Assembly (NCBI GenBank): GCA_001970955.1
Contig: MPUH01000063.1
Location: forward strand, 1 to 64,000
DNA length: 64,000 nucleotides
Reading direction: 5' to 3'
Source: Stentor coeruleus
Taxonomy: Eukaryota > Ciliophora > Heterotrichea > Heterotrichida > Stentoridae
A program made the position numbers and the translations under genes. Positions 1 through 11,000 of this stretch are shown here, piece by piece; position 1 is the stretch's first letter; every line of letters starts with the position of its first letter. The notes under the pieces were generated by a model. It saw nothing but the letters and a program-made list of their open reading frames with translations. It did no database searches and was not told where the DNA came from.

Positions 1-155
1 AATTATTATATATACAATTATTATATATACTCATAGATAATTTCATTTACCTCTTTCAAGATATATTACATATAATAAATTCAATTTGCAATTTATTAAT
101 GACTCATTTTTTGTTTTATTTTTTAATAAATATCGTGCTTAAATAGCAATTTCGA

Positions 156-716
156 TTAACCCTGAGTGTCAATTCTTGAATCAAAGTTACTTCTACTGCA
201 TACAGTGTATTCGAGATCAATTCTAATATTTGGTTTTATTAATACAACAGCTAAGATACCAAATAATACGCCTACAATTATTCCAAATATAATCACAAAG
301 ATCTTAGCGTACAGATTAAAATAATCTGTTACGATTGCTAAGATTGCAAGGAAGAATCCAGAAATTCCAAGTATAATACTTAATAAAATACTTAGAAATT
401 GTTTTAAGTATTTAGTTGGTTCGTCCTTAGCATGTAAAGGCTCATTGCATCGCATCTTGTATTTAATTTTCAGTGCCATTGGCATTTTACATATTTCGCA
501 AGTGGCTTCTTTGATATTAGCGAATTTTATATCGATCCAGTCTTTTATACAAGCCTCGTGAACATATTTAGTGCTTCCTTTACAAAAACAAGGGTTTATC
601 AAAAGCCTTGTGTCATCTTCAAGACATATTCGACACATGCTTTTCCCTGTATTGCTTAAATATTCATAATCCTGAGTATTCGAAAATGTCTTTCTTGGTC
701 TATCTTTTTCTGCCAT
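156..716 (-). CDS. RING-CH (MARCH-type) membrane E3 ubiquitin ligase
   Basis: The 186-residue protein has an N-terminal RING-CH zinc finger: CRIC at residues 28-31, then CFC, HEAC and CEIC, giving the C4HC3 spacing of MARCH/RINGv ligases. Two hydrophobic segments follow at about residues 105-130 and 137-163, separated by a short loop, so the finger should sit on the cytosolic face of an internal membrane. Families with this layout recruit an E2 enzyme and ubiquitinate membrane proteins; the substrate here is unknown. The start is the ATG read from 716, with no in-frame alternative upstream, and the stop is TAA. The protein is short for the family, close to the smallest MARCH proteins. No intron is needed. 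Confidence 0.88.
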   Translation of the reverse strand: MAEKDRPRKTFSNTQDYEYLSNTGKSMCRICLEDDTRLLINPCFCKGSTKYVHEACIKDWIDIKFANIKEATCEICKMPMALKIKYKMRCNEPLHAKDEPTKYLKQFLSILLSIILGISGFFLAILAIVTDYFNLYAKIFVIIFGIIVGVLFGILAVVLIKPNIRIDLEYTVCSRSNFDSRIDTQG

Positions 717-1473
717 TTATAATGCTTAGAATCTATTTACTAGGATAAACAAAGTATCTAGAATGCGCATAATTAAAGTAGAATAAATTTAACTTAATTA
801 TATGTAAAATAGGATTTTTTAGAATAATAATGATGCTTTATAGAACTTTTTGATAAAATAAGAGATTTTATAGTATCTGTATGGAGATTAGATAAAAATA
901 CTTTGTGGATTTTTTTCTTAAGAAATTTATAAGCTCTTTGAACAAATGATAGAATTCTTATGCTAAAAAAAAATAGAATATTTCGATATATTTTTTAACC
1001 TTATAAAATTTGAATATGGAATTCTATTTTATCTCCTGAAGATTTTACCAAATAAGTCTCAATGAATAATTATTAAATTTTCTGTGACGGCTGGATTTTT
1101 GAAGATTATGCAATCAAATATATCAATTCATTAAATTTTTTTACAGTGATAGAGTTTCAAATTGATTGCAAAAATAAATAGGTTACTTTGAAAATATAAA
1201 TTCTCACTGAAGACAATGAATTCTTATTTTTACAAATTTTAAAAGCACAATAATGTGAATTTATGGATTCTTAAGTGCTTATTATAGTAGTTTCGTACTT
1301 ATTGCTGGAAATAGGTATCAATAGAAGGGGCAATTGCTTATTTTGAATTTAAATTTTTTTCTATTTTAAAGAATTGCTAACTAAGAAAAAAAGTTGCATG
1401 ATGGAGACTAGTTAAAATTGATTTCATTAAATTTTGATATAATTTAGTCCTAACTTATCCTAGTTTACTATAT
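717..1473. other. gene-free spacer
   Basis: AT-rich DNA upstream of the RING-CH gene and beyond the 3' end of the transposon relic. The first 200 bases are G-rich relative to C on the + strand, as expected for the 5' flank of a minus-strand gene here. I see no gene. Confidence 0.5.
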
Positions 1474-2019
1474 TTATTTACAGAAAAAGAGGAATGTCAA
1501 GAGAATATTTTGAAAACTATTCTCTTTAGTATATCCTGCTTTCCACATGAATTCCCATATAATCGGAAAGCAATCTTTTACTTGTTCCATACTACTTTCT
1601 TAATTTTGCTTTAGATCTAGGCCATAAATTTTGAATGCTTTGTGCATGGATTTCTTCATAATACTCATCAGTAAAATTATTCTTATGAATAATGATATCA
1701 TGTGTGTATATACCGCCATCGATGCTTTCTGTGCTAGTGTACGATACCTAACCGTTGCTGATGATATGTGTCAGGAAGTGTCCATTTTATTATCAAATTT
1801 CCTAAAGTTCTTCTTTTCCTATTTAACGATAATTGTAATTCTCTTGCAGCAACCATTTGAAGTGCTTCTAAAGCCCGAAAGTAAATTAATAGTATGGTCT
1901 TACTTAATTTCAATAATGGATCTATTGTGAATGCTTCTTGTAAACCTGCAAACGCAGTATTTCCAAATATAGCTGTCAACTAAATGATTATCTTTGCTAA
2001 TGGTAAAAGACGAATGCAT
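1474..2019 (-). mobile_element. broken Merlin-like (IS1016/IS1595 superfamily) DNA transposase relic
   Basis: Reading the minus strand in short stretches of all three frames gives, in the right order, pieces typical of Merlin/ISXO2-like DDE transposases. From ATG at 2019 there is a DSYIWKYC...RSIHNRSII stretch, like the usual DGYxWRC...SIRxGS N-terminus. Next comes a helix-turn-helix-like segment ILLIYFRALEA...AARELQLS. Then come the C-terminal hallmarks IHAQSIQNLWPRSKAKLRK (compare HTQxIENLWxxxKxKLR), YGTSKRLLSDY and WEFMWKAGY...FQNIL. The central catalytic part with the first acidic residues is absent, so the copy is internally deleted as well as frameshifted several times. I saw no terminal inverted repeats. 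It is a dead DNA transposon fossil; the family call rests on remembered motifs. Confidence 0.72.
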
Positions 2020-2212
2020 AAAAAGTAATTCATTGAATTATTTATTAAAGAATGTTATATACCCTAATTTTGGTACTTAGTTAATAATATAACGAAAACA
2101 AAAGGAAATTCTCTTGCATTACCACTTTATTATTCAAAATTTCATTGCTAGACACGATTATTTTTGAATTTTTCTTGTTTCCTGTAATTTTTAATTATGA
2201 AAAATCTTATGA

Positions 2213-2972
2213 ATAGCAATGACTGAAAATAATTGCAATAATCAATAACTCAAAAATGCTTATGTAAATATAAGAAATCAGCTTGAGTCTAAAATTAACA
2301 ATATTTTAAAAATTATCACCTTCTTGATTTTTTAGCATAGCTATGCTATCTTCAATGGATAGGCTTTAACAAAATTCTTCAGAAGAATATGCTCTAAAAA
2401 TAGCAAAAAGCTTGAATATCGCATCATTCAGTGCATCCAATAATATCAAATATTTTAAGTTTTACTATGTCAATATTTAATATAATTGGTTTGATATAAA
2501 TTAAGGTTTATATTATTCATTATAAAAATAGAATACAAACAATAATATTAAGATAATTCAAGTCTAAAGTAGGTGGTAGTTAAGGTGGCATAGTTTAAAC
2601 CTTGTCCGATTGAGGTTTGTATGTCCTACGATCTCTTTCTTTGGGCAGATTCGGTATATTAANTCTCTTTCTTTGGGCAGATTCGGTATATTAAGCTGGT
2701 TATGTGACTCTTTACTTGGCTGAGGAGGTCTTTACTGTTTCTTTTCTTTAGCGTCAAGATAATAGAGGAGTCTTGTGCTCACCTTATTTTTTTGAAGAAT
2801 CCAGCTTGCTTTAAGCATGTTTTGAGTTTTTATGGTGCCTTTTGGTTTGGTGCAATGAATGGATACTTAAGACAATTACATTAGTATTTGGTTCAAGCTA
2901 CAAAATCTAGCAAAATTTTTAACAAAAGTAATCAATAAATACTCTGACAAATAATTTTTATCTGATTTATTA
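2213..2972. repeat. dispersed repeat A, copy 1
   Basis: Highly similar to 5311-6149, starting near ATAGCAAT and running through GGTGGTAGTTAAGGTGGCAT, TCTCTTTCTTTGGGCAGATT and ACTCTGACAAATAATTTTTA. The minus strand holds a coding-like frame from about 2790 down to 2575, including RNSKDLLSQVKSHITSLIYR and KKEIVGHTNLNRTRFKL. The other copy preserves it apart from scattered replacements and a stop. The same strand in copies 2 and 3 carries a cysteine/histidine-rich peptide that is partly deleted here. The element type is not recognised. Confidence 0.75.
2632..2694. other. assembly join: N flanked by a 31-bp direct repeat
   Basis: A single N at 2663 lies between two identical 31-base copies (2632-2662 and 2664-2694). 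The homologous site in repeat copy 2 has the 31 bases once. This looks like two contigs with overlapping ends joined by a placeholder, not a real duplication. Confidence 0.85.
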
Positions 2973-4377
2973 AAGTTTAACCAATAATGCAGATGATTGC
3001 GATAGACTAAAGGGTATTCACTTCTTCAATGATCTTTAAATAAAATAATAAGCATCAGTGGACTTATATAATTAATTATTCTAAATAGTCTAGATAGGTA
3101 AGATTTCTGATGTAATTATTTTTGTAAAAATGCTTCTTTGAATAAGCTATTAAAGGATTATCATAATATTTACCATCCTTTAGTTAATTTAAAATAGTCT
3201 CTGATAGATTGGATTATATATTTATCTTATTTCTGATGAAGTATAATAAAATGAGCTTTATTGATCTCAAAAATAGCAATTTTTTTGAAATCATCAAATA
3301 CCTTGAACTAATAGACCTTGCTTCACTCTCTGCTGCATGCAAGTTTTTCAATAATTTCTTCATAAATAACAAAGACTTTATACAAAAACAAGCATTATCT
3401 CTACTCGGAATAGAGTACTCGCCATTGATGCTCCCATGGAAAAGAATTCTTTTAAATCTTTACAATTCTTCAGATACTAAACTGCAGAATTTGTTTCAAC
3501 CTTTTTACACCAATGGAGGAACATATGAAGATCTTGGTAGCTATTTCATATGGATATTAGTCCAAGATGAAGGCACTCATTGTACTCATTTGCAAGAAAA
3601 TGTGTTGGTAAAGTATATATTTTCACCAAATATTAAACCAAACACAAATGAAAAACCTATTAAATATATGATATCAGAAGACGTCTTCAATCTTCATAAT
3701 CTTGAAGAAAGTGCAAATGAGAATCAACGTTTATGTCCTGATATTAGAAAGATCTTTATAAAAGTCCCTTTATCAGGATTCACCTCCCCATGTGAGATTT
3801 TAATGTGCTTTAGTAGTTTGAAAAAAATCGAAAATTTTTCTTTGATTCAAAATTTCCACTCGTGCAAAACAAAGGAAGATGCCATAAAGAATGGAGAAAT
3901 ATTAAAGTTGAGTGCAAGGATTATTGAAGGAAATGAGCATGAAGCTGTTATTTTCAAAAATAGCATTGGAGAGATTCAGCCTATTTGTTGGGTTAAGATT
4001 AATTTTGAAAAATGCTCATCTAATGGATTTTGGATTGAAACTGGAGATTCGTTTTTTGGTAGATATTTCTATGTGCTACTGATTTCTGCAAGGAGATTTT
4101 CTTCTGATACTAACATTGATATATCAAATGTTACACCATGGTCGAGAGTTATTGAAATAGGGAATACTTAGGTTTAAAAAATAGGATAGTTTGATTTTTA
4201 AAAAAAAATTCAGATGCTTATAAATATATTTAACCGATTACAGTTATTTCTAACAAATTTTTAAGTTTTATAACTTCTATGTCTATTTTCACTAATGAAA
4301 ATTATGCTTTTAGTTGAAATATTTTATTTTATGTTCTACTGATTAGGAGTTTATTATAGAGGTGCTCTAAAAGTAGG
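2679..4377 (+). repeat. dispersed repeat B (F-box unit), copy 1
   Basis: About 1.7 kb here matches 57569-59312. The match covers 550 bases upstream of the F-box gene, the gene itself and about 200 bases downstream, ending after GGAGTTTATTATAGAGGTGC. Both copies have an intact F-box ORF of the same length. It is a segmental duplication 54 kb apart, overlapping the right part of repeat A. Confidence 0.85.
3236..4171 (+). CDS. F-box-like protein, copy 1
   Basis: A 311-residue protein. Residues about 8-50 (LKNSNFFEIIKYLELIDLAS followed by LSAACKFFNNFF) look like a divergent F-box, which would bind Skp1 in an SCF ubiquitin ligase. The rest is an unrecognised putative substrate-binding region with a conserved end (FWIETGDSFFGRYFYVLL). 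I chose the ATG at 3236, because the paralogue at 58172 starts at the same place and upstream reading would need TTG. The two proteins are about 86% identical and equal in length, and most codon differences change the amino acid. No intron is seen. F-box assignment is moderate; existence as a gene is supported by the intact paralogue. Confidence 0.75.
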   Translation: MKYNKMSFIDLKNSNFFEIIKYLELIDLASLSAACKFFNNFFINNKDFIQKQALSLLGIEYSPLMLPWKRILLNLYNSSDTKLQNLFQPFYTNGGTYEDLGSYFIWILVQDEGTHCTHLQENVLVKYIFSPNIKPNTNEKPIKYMISEDVFNLHNLEESANENQRLCPDIRKIFIKVPLSGFTSPCEILMCFSSLKKIENFSLIQNFHSCKTKEDAIKNGEILKLSARIIEGNEHEAVIFKNSIGEIQPICWVKINFEKCSSNGFWIETGDSFFGRYFYVLLISARRFSSDTNIDISNVTPWSRVIEIGNT

Positions 4378-5310
4378 GTTAGACTGTATATTTAAATATT
4401 ATTAAGTTGCAGTATATGCTTGATGAGTAAATTTCCCCAATGAGTGTTAATATATTCCTAAGAACTTACACAGATTATTTTCTCCTGAAAAACATTTGAT
4501 TTATTAAATAGTCAAAACAATGCTTTTAATCAAAAAAAATCACTGAAGTCATCAAAATATGGAATACTTTTGTTTGAGAGACTAACAAAATATTTTTTAA
4601 ATTGTATGCTATTAAATAAATACATACATCAACTGTAGGTTTGGAATCACACTAAAATTAATCCTAAATTCATAAAGAGTTTAAGACTTTTATAGCATCT
4701 TACTACCAAATAAATTCACAAATCAATTCCTTTGCAAATTCTATAAAATAATTACTGGATTAATCATTTGGTAATATCATTTATTTTACTCGCACTTTAT
4801 TAGTCATGCAGCCTAACATTTAACATCTTTATTATTCTTCATTTACACTAATCGTAAGCATCTATCGTTGGATAATTAATTTGATATGCATGAGAATATT
4901 TATTCTACTTGAACCCGTATCACCTTAAGTATGCTTTCTTTTGATATTATATTCAAGTAGTCATTCTTTAATAAAATGAATTCAGTAAATACTTACAAAT
5001 TTTTGTTTTGATCACACAAATTTTTATTCTATCCTCACATTCCTGTATTTTCTGTTGAGTATGCAAAATTCCAAGTAAATTGCTTACCTATTGATATCCT
5101 ATTTTTACACCATAAGTACGAAGCTACCCTTATTACTATTTATTTAATTTAAAACAATAAGTATTTAATTTATATGTTCTATAAAATAAGGTAAATCTTA
5201 TAAAATCCAAGCATTTTAATTTAATAAGATAAAATTGAGTTCAAATAATTTTGAATAGCCAATTTTAATATAGCCTTTTAAGTCATTATCTTATAAATCT
5301 TCTTATCAAA
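4378..5310. other. gene-free spacer between repeat copies
   Basis: AT-rich DNA with many short runs, between repeat B copy 1 and repeat A copy 2. No ORF, RNA gene or recognisable element seen. Confidence 0.5.
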
Positions 5311-6149
5311 TAGCAATAATTTAAAAATAAAATAATTGCAATAATAAATAACTCAAAATGCTTATGCTAATATAAGAAATCAGCTTGAGTCTAAAATTAA
5401 TAGCATTTTAAAATAATCACCTTCTTGATTTTTTGCCATAGCTTTGCTATCTTCAATGCATAGGTTTTCACAAAATTCTTATGAAGAATAGTATTTCTAA
5501 TCAAAGCACACTCTCTATTTTCCATATCAAATACTCTTAATGTCTTTTACTATGGAAAACTATAGCTCTAAAATTCTGAAAATAGAAAATATCAAATATC
5601 AAATATTTTAAGTTTTACTATGTCAACATTTAATATAATTGGTTTGATATAAATTAAGGTTTATATTATTCATTATAAAAATAGAATGCAAGCAATAATA
5701 TTAAGACAATTCAAGTTTAAATAAGGTGGTAGTCAAGGTGGCATGGTTTAAACTTTGTCCGATCGAGGTTTGTTTATCCTACGATCTCTTTCTTTGGGCA
5801 GATTTGGTATATTAAGCTGGTTATGTGACTCTTTACTTGGCTGAGGAGGTCTTTAGTGTTTCTTTTCTTTAGCGTCAAGATAATGGAGGCAAGTCTTGTG
5901 TTCACCTTATTTTTTTTTGAAGAATCCAGCTTGCTTTAGGCATGCTTTGAAGTTCTTATGATGCTCATAGTAAACTGGACATTTAGTTCTAGAAGTATTA
6001 TGGGTGCTTTCTGGTTTAATGCAGTAATGGATACTTAAGACAATTACACAAGTATTTGGTTCAAGCTACAAAATCTAGCAAAATTATTAACAAAAGTAAT
6101 CAATAAATACTCTGACAAATAATTTTTATCTGATTTATTAAAGTTTAAG
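5311..6149. repeat. dispersed repeat A, copy 2
   Basis: Matches copy 1 at 2213-2972 with an extra segment near 5480-5590, and ends abruptly after TTATTAAAGTTTAA, where copy 1 continues into the F-box unit. On the minus strand around 6030-5940 it reads HYCIKPESTHNTSRTKCPV then EHHKNFKACLKQ, the same peptide as copy 3 (57569 onward) with a few replacements. This peptide has spaced Cys and His residues like a zinc-binding tail. No F-box gene follows. Confidence 0.75.
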
Positions 6150-6802
6150 ACTATTGATTGGGAGATTTTTACAACATAGTCATCGAGCTCTTTTTTTTAA
6201 ACTTAGGCTTTTATGGCTTGGCAACATGATATTTGTATACAAAGATCCTCCATATCTATGCGTTATTGCTTTTAGATTAGATTATTTGTTGGTTAATTTT
6301 ATCTATATAATTCATTTAAGTTTTTATATAATAAAAATAGTGATTTAAGTAGAAAATGTACATGAAACTTATGATATGACGTAATTTTCTATTATCATAT
6401 AAGCAAGGAGACTATTAAAGCAAACACTAAAAATAGCATCATGCAAGTTAAAAAAAAACAATTAAATATCTTGTAATCCTAATCCAAAAACTCAATCTGA
6501 CCTCAACCAATAAATCTTTAAACTTAAAAACCCCCTTTTTAAACCCCATCCATAATCATAACTTTCAGAACCTAAAATCTCACATGCCAATTACCAACAT
6601 AAACACCATTTTATCCAAACTTCCCAAACCATAATTTTCACCACAATTTTCATCTTCCAATCTCACTCTCAACCTAACCTCCAAATCTTCAATTATAGCA
6701 TAAAAATCATCCAAACCTCATCATCATCATCAAAAAACCTAATCAATACCAAAAGCTCACTATAAAAATTAAACAAATACAAAACCTTTAAATCGTTTAA
6801 AA
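6150..6802. promoter_or_regulatory. spacer with C-rich, G-poor leader of the NMT gene
   Basis: From about 6476 to 6790 the + strand is extremely G-poor and C-rich: 6541-6600 has 19 C and 2 G by my count. This is the strongest example of the upstream skew seen before other genes in the window. No motif can be named; promoter function is inference. Confidence 0.35.
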
Positions 6803-8043
6803 ATGGAATCAGAAGATCAAAAATTCTCAGGCACAAGCGAAAACAAGTTTTTCCCAACTTTTGAAGAAGTTAAACAAGCTCATAGATTCTGGGATACCCA
6901 ACCCGTACCAAAAATGTCGACACTAATAACAAAAGAAGAGAAAGTTGAACAAGGTCCAATAGATCCAATAAAAACAGTAGACCAAGTTCGATAAATACCT
7001 TTAAGTTTACCAGAAAGTTTAGAATGGGTTAGTGTTGATGTATTTGATGATGAGTGGATGAATGAAATTTATATACTTTTGACTGAAAAATATGTAGAAG
7101 ATGATGATAGTCTTTTTAGATTTGATTATTCAATACCATTTCTTAGATGAGCTTTAATTTCAGAAGGATATATAAGAGATTAGCATATAAATGTAACTGT
7201 TAAAGGGAAGAAAAAATTGGTTGGGTTTATTACAGGAATTCCAGCATTTGTTAATGTTTATGGGATGCCGATTAGAATGGCTGAAATTAATTTCTTGTGT
7301 GTTTACAAAAAATATAGGGCCAACAGATTGGCCCCTGTACTTATTAAGGAAGTTACACGTAGGGTTAATATTACTGGAGGTTGGCAAACTGTTTATACAG
7401 CTGGAGTTGTCTTACCAACTCCTATAGCTCAAGCAAGGTATTATCATAGAAGCTTAGATCCAGTTAAACTTGTTGAAATCGGCTTTACACGTTTTAGTCA
7501 TAATCTTAATAAAGCTCGTGCTCAGAAACTATACAGGCTTCCAGAAAGCCCATTAATCCCTGGAGTTAGGCCTTTTAAAGAAAGAGATGTCCCAGTAGTA
7601 CACAGACTTCTTATGGAATACCTTCAAAGGTTTAGTCTTTATATTGAATTTACTGAAGGCGATATAAGACATTTTTTTACTCCACAAGATGATGTCATAT
7701 ATTCTTATGTAGTCGAAAACAATCAAAACCAAGTCACTGACTTCTTTTCCTTTTATTCACTACCTTCAAGTGTTCTTAAGAATCCTAAACACAAAAACTC
7801 AGAGCCGCATATGCTTATTACGTTGTGCCAAATGGTCATAGTCTTCTTGATATATTCAAAGATATGCTAATTCTTGCTAAAAGTCAAAATTTCGATGTTT
7901 TCAATGCTTTAGATATAATGGACAATATGGGTGTATTTAAAAATCTGAAATTTGGTGTAGGCGATGGCAACCTTCAATATTATCTTTACAACTGGAGATC
8001 TAGACCAATGGTCCCAGCACAAGTAGGCATAGTTTTAGTTTAA
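6803..8043 (+). pseudogene. NMT: N-myristoyltransferase, interrupted by three stops and a frameshift
   Basis: Glycylpeptide N-tetradecanoyltransferase attaches myristate from myristoyl-CoA to N-terminal Gly of cytosolic proteins. The translation covers nearly the whole family in order: KQAHRFWDTQPVPK, YVEDDDSLFRFDYS, KLVGFITGIP, EINFLCVYKK, GVVLPTPIAQARYYHRSL, FDVFNALDIM and GDGNLQYYLYNW, ending in a short hydrophobic tail ending at V before TAA at 8041. In the main frame there are TAA at 6992 (aligned to a Gln in human NMT), TGA at 7148 (the invariant Trp of FLRWAL) and TAG at 7181 (the Trp of WHxGV). A one-base loss near 7801-7806 moves the last 80 codons to another frame. None of these sites is spanned by a 15/16-nt GT...AG intron. 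The remaining sequence is very well preserved, so decay is recent, or there are sequence errors or recoding. Confidence 0.85.
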
Positions 8044-8044
8044 A

Positions 8045-11000
8045 CTAGTTAATTCTACTATTCTCTTTTATTAAAGAAATCAGCAAATCAAGTTTTTCCT
8101 CTACACCCTGTATCTTCGCCGTAAATTTACCATCAAGTTCAGCTACTCTAGCTTCAACAGTAGCCAAACGATTATCATCACCCCCAAAGCTTAAAGTTTT
8201 AAAATCATCCCTAAGCCCATTTATTTTCCCTTCAAGTATTTTAGCTCTGCTATCAGTTTTAGTCTCAAGAGTATTTTCAAATCTGCTGATTTTATCTTCA
8301 ATTATTTTCCTTGTTTTTTCAATCTCACTTGTTGTAAAAAGTACTTTACCAGGCCATCCAGTACCTTTAGTTCGATATGGATCATCGCATATATGCAGAT
8401 ATTTATAAATACAAATAGGGTTAAATAAAGATTTTATTTGTTCAATTTCTAATAAAGCCTGGGCAATTTCACTATAGTCGAAAATTTCTGATTTCAATTG
8501 GAACTCATCAAATGCATCACCTAATATTGATATAAGCATATTGAGCATTAGTATAATATTGATAATCAAAGCAAGGCAAAAACTTATATATTTAAGTTCA
8601 AAGTTATCAGAAAACATCTCACTAGCATCTCCTGCTGTAAGGCTAAATGGGTAGACCCAAAGATACTTATAATCAAAAACCCCATTATTTTCTTTTGAGG
8701 ATTTACTTGAAAGAAGACCAAATGATATTGTTGTGTAGATGAAAATTATCATGAAGAATTTTATGTTGGATAAAGAGATTAGAATAAGTTTGATGTAGTA
8801 TCTGGTTTTGTCAAATGCTCGGAAACCAGTTAAACCACGGATTACGTTAAGTAGAATCATCCACCATAGTAAATACCTTATATCCCAATCCTCTTCCCAC
8901 AACAAACAAAAAATCCAAAACCCAGTCAATGACAGTCTGATTATATCCAAAATATTCCACCAATCTTTAACATAATCCACTCCTGTTTGGGCAAATTGAA
9001 CAAGTTCCCAAACTAAAAGCAAAAAATTAACTCCAATAAGCGGGTATACAAAATTAATATCAGATAAAATAATAACCAAAGCAATAAGCACTAAATTTGC
9101 CCATACTAATAAAGTATATGAATAAACCCAAATTTTAACATAATTCCACTTATATCTTATATAAAACTGTATAAGCTCAGTCCGATAAATCTCTTCATTT
9201 TTGCATTCAAGGATAATTTTTAAAAACTCAATACTATCTAAAGATCCAACAGTTGCCGGGAGCATAAATTTAAAGGTTTTCATAATAAGTGGCTGGTTTT
9301 CAAGATCATCTTTTAACTGATTATCAATTGAAGATTCTGTGAAATAGTAATTTAAAATAGCTGTTCTCATTGGTATCAAAGATATTATAGGCAATTCAGT
9401 ATGAGGCTTACCGAAATATATACTTTCTGAACTTTGGCATATTAAAACTGATAAAAGTTCATGAATCATACTAGAAGAGTTTCTTATAAGGATTACAAGA
9501 TCATGTCTTATTGCATGGAAACTTGTTAGATTTTCAATTGTATTAGTATTATCAATACCTGAATTTATGAGAAATTCTAATAAAAGGTCAGTGCATTTTT
9601 GATGCTGTCTTTTAATAGAGTAATATAAAGGAGAATGTCCAAACGCATCAGCTTTTATAATAAAATTTTCATTTTCTATATATGACTCAATAACTTTATA
9701 AAGACCAAGAAATGATAGAAAGTGTAAAGTGGAAAAACTATAAGAGCTGATAAGAAGGCCTAAAGATTCTTGGGAAAGTTGTGCATAGGATTTGGTTTTC
9801 AAACACGAAATCGCATTTAAATAAGGGATTAAAGGTTGATAATGCGGATCTGGTATTTTCGCAGGTTTAAACAACGGGTCTTTAATTGATGGTAAAGTAT
9901 CTGATTTTATCATATCCGGATGGTTTTCAACAAACATAACTCTATGCATATTCAAATTCCACAATTTAATCTGTTTATCAGCACCTCCTGAAGCAATAAA
10001 ATTCCCATCAGGACTAACAGTTACCGTTAAAACATTATCAGTATGTCCACACAATACATATTCTTTCCTTTTTTCATGTAAATTCCAGACAATAACAAGT
10101 TTATCAAAACCCCCACTTATTGCAAACTTCCCTGAAGCTGTTAAAGTAATTCCTCTTATAGCGTCATTATGTCCAGTAAGTGTAAATTCTTCACTAAATT
10201 CAGTTAAACTCCATACTTTGACTGTTGTATCAACTGAACCACTGACAATTCTTTGACCATTACTACATGCAGCTATACAATAAATAGCATTTGTATGACC
10301 GGTTAATGTAAAAGCTAAAGATTTTAAGTCTACATTCCATACACGAATAGTCTTATCGTTAGAACCACTTATTAAATATACTCCACTTGGGACAAATATT
10401 GCCGTCCATACAAAATGTTGATGCCCGTTAAATGAAATAATGTCGTTATGGTCGTTAAGGTTTAGAAGCTTGACGGTTTTATCGTTAGAAGCACTTGCTA
10501 GATATTGTCCACATGGAGAAAAACTTACACTGTTTACAGAAAGAACATGATATTTGTGTGTGGATGTATTAGATAAACTAGAAAAATCCCAAAGTTTAAT
10601 AACTCCATCATGACTACCTGATGCTAGGTTTTTACCATTTGGTGAAAGGCTTATACTCCAAATTATATTCTCATGACCTTTAAGAACTTTTGGTTCAGAC
10701 TTTTCTAGGATGTCCCAGATTTTAATGGTTTTATCATTTGAACCACTTATAAGGAAACTCCCATCAGGTGTATATACTAAACTTCTAACTCGATCATCAT
10801 GTGCTATAAAGCTCACTTCTTCTCCTTTGTTTTTTATTTCCCACACTTTAGCTAGTTTATCTTTGCCTGCACTAATAAAAAACTCTCCATTCGGACTAAA
10901 ATCCAAAAAACTCACACAGTCTGTATGAGCATTTATTGTAAACTCCTCCCTTCTTTCTGGTAAATTCCAAAGTTTTATATAATTATCCCCAGAACCTGTT

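Noticed and set aside
1631-1930. 99-codon + frame
   Set aside because: It is the antisense of the Merlin-like relic.
2213-2972. Structured RNA in repeat A
   Set aside because: No convincing long stem; the coding-like minus frame shared by copies explains conservation better.
6154-6348. 64-codon + frame after repeat A copy 2
   Set aside because: Starts only at TTG, composition matches the AT-rich spacer, no conserved motif.
6980-7000. Intron explaining the TAA in NMT
   Set aside because: The nearest GT...AG span is 20 nt, lacks the A10 pattern, and its removal would delete residues conserved in NMT.
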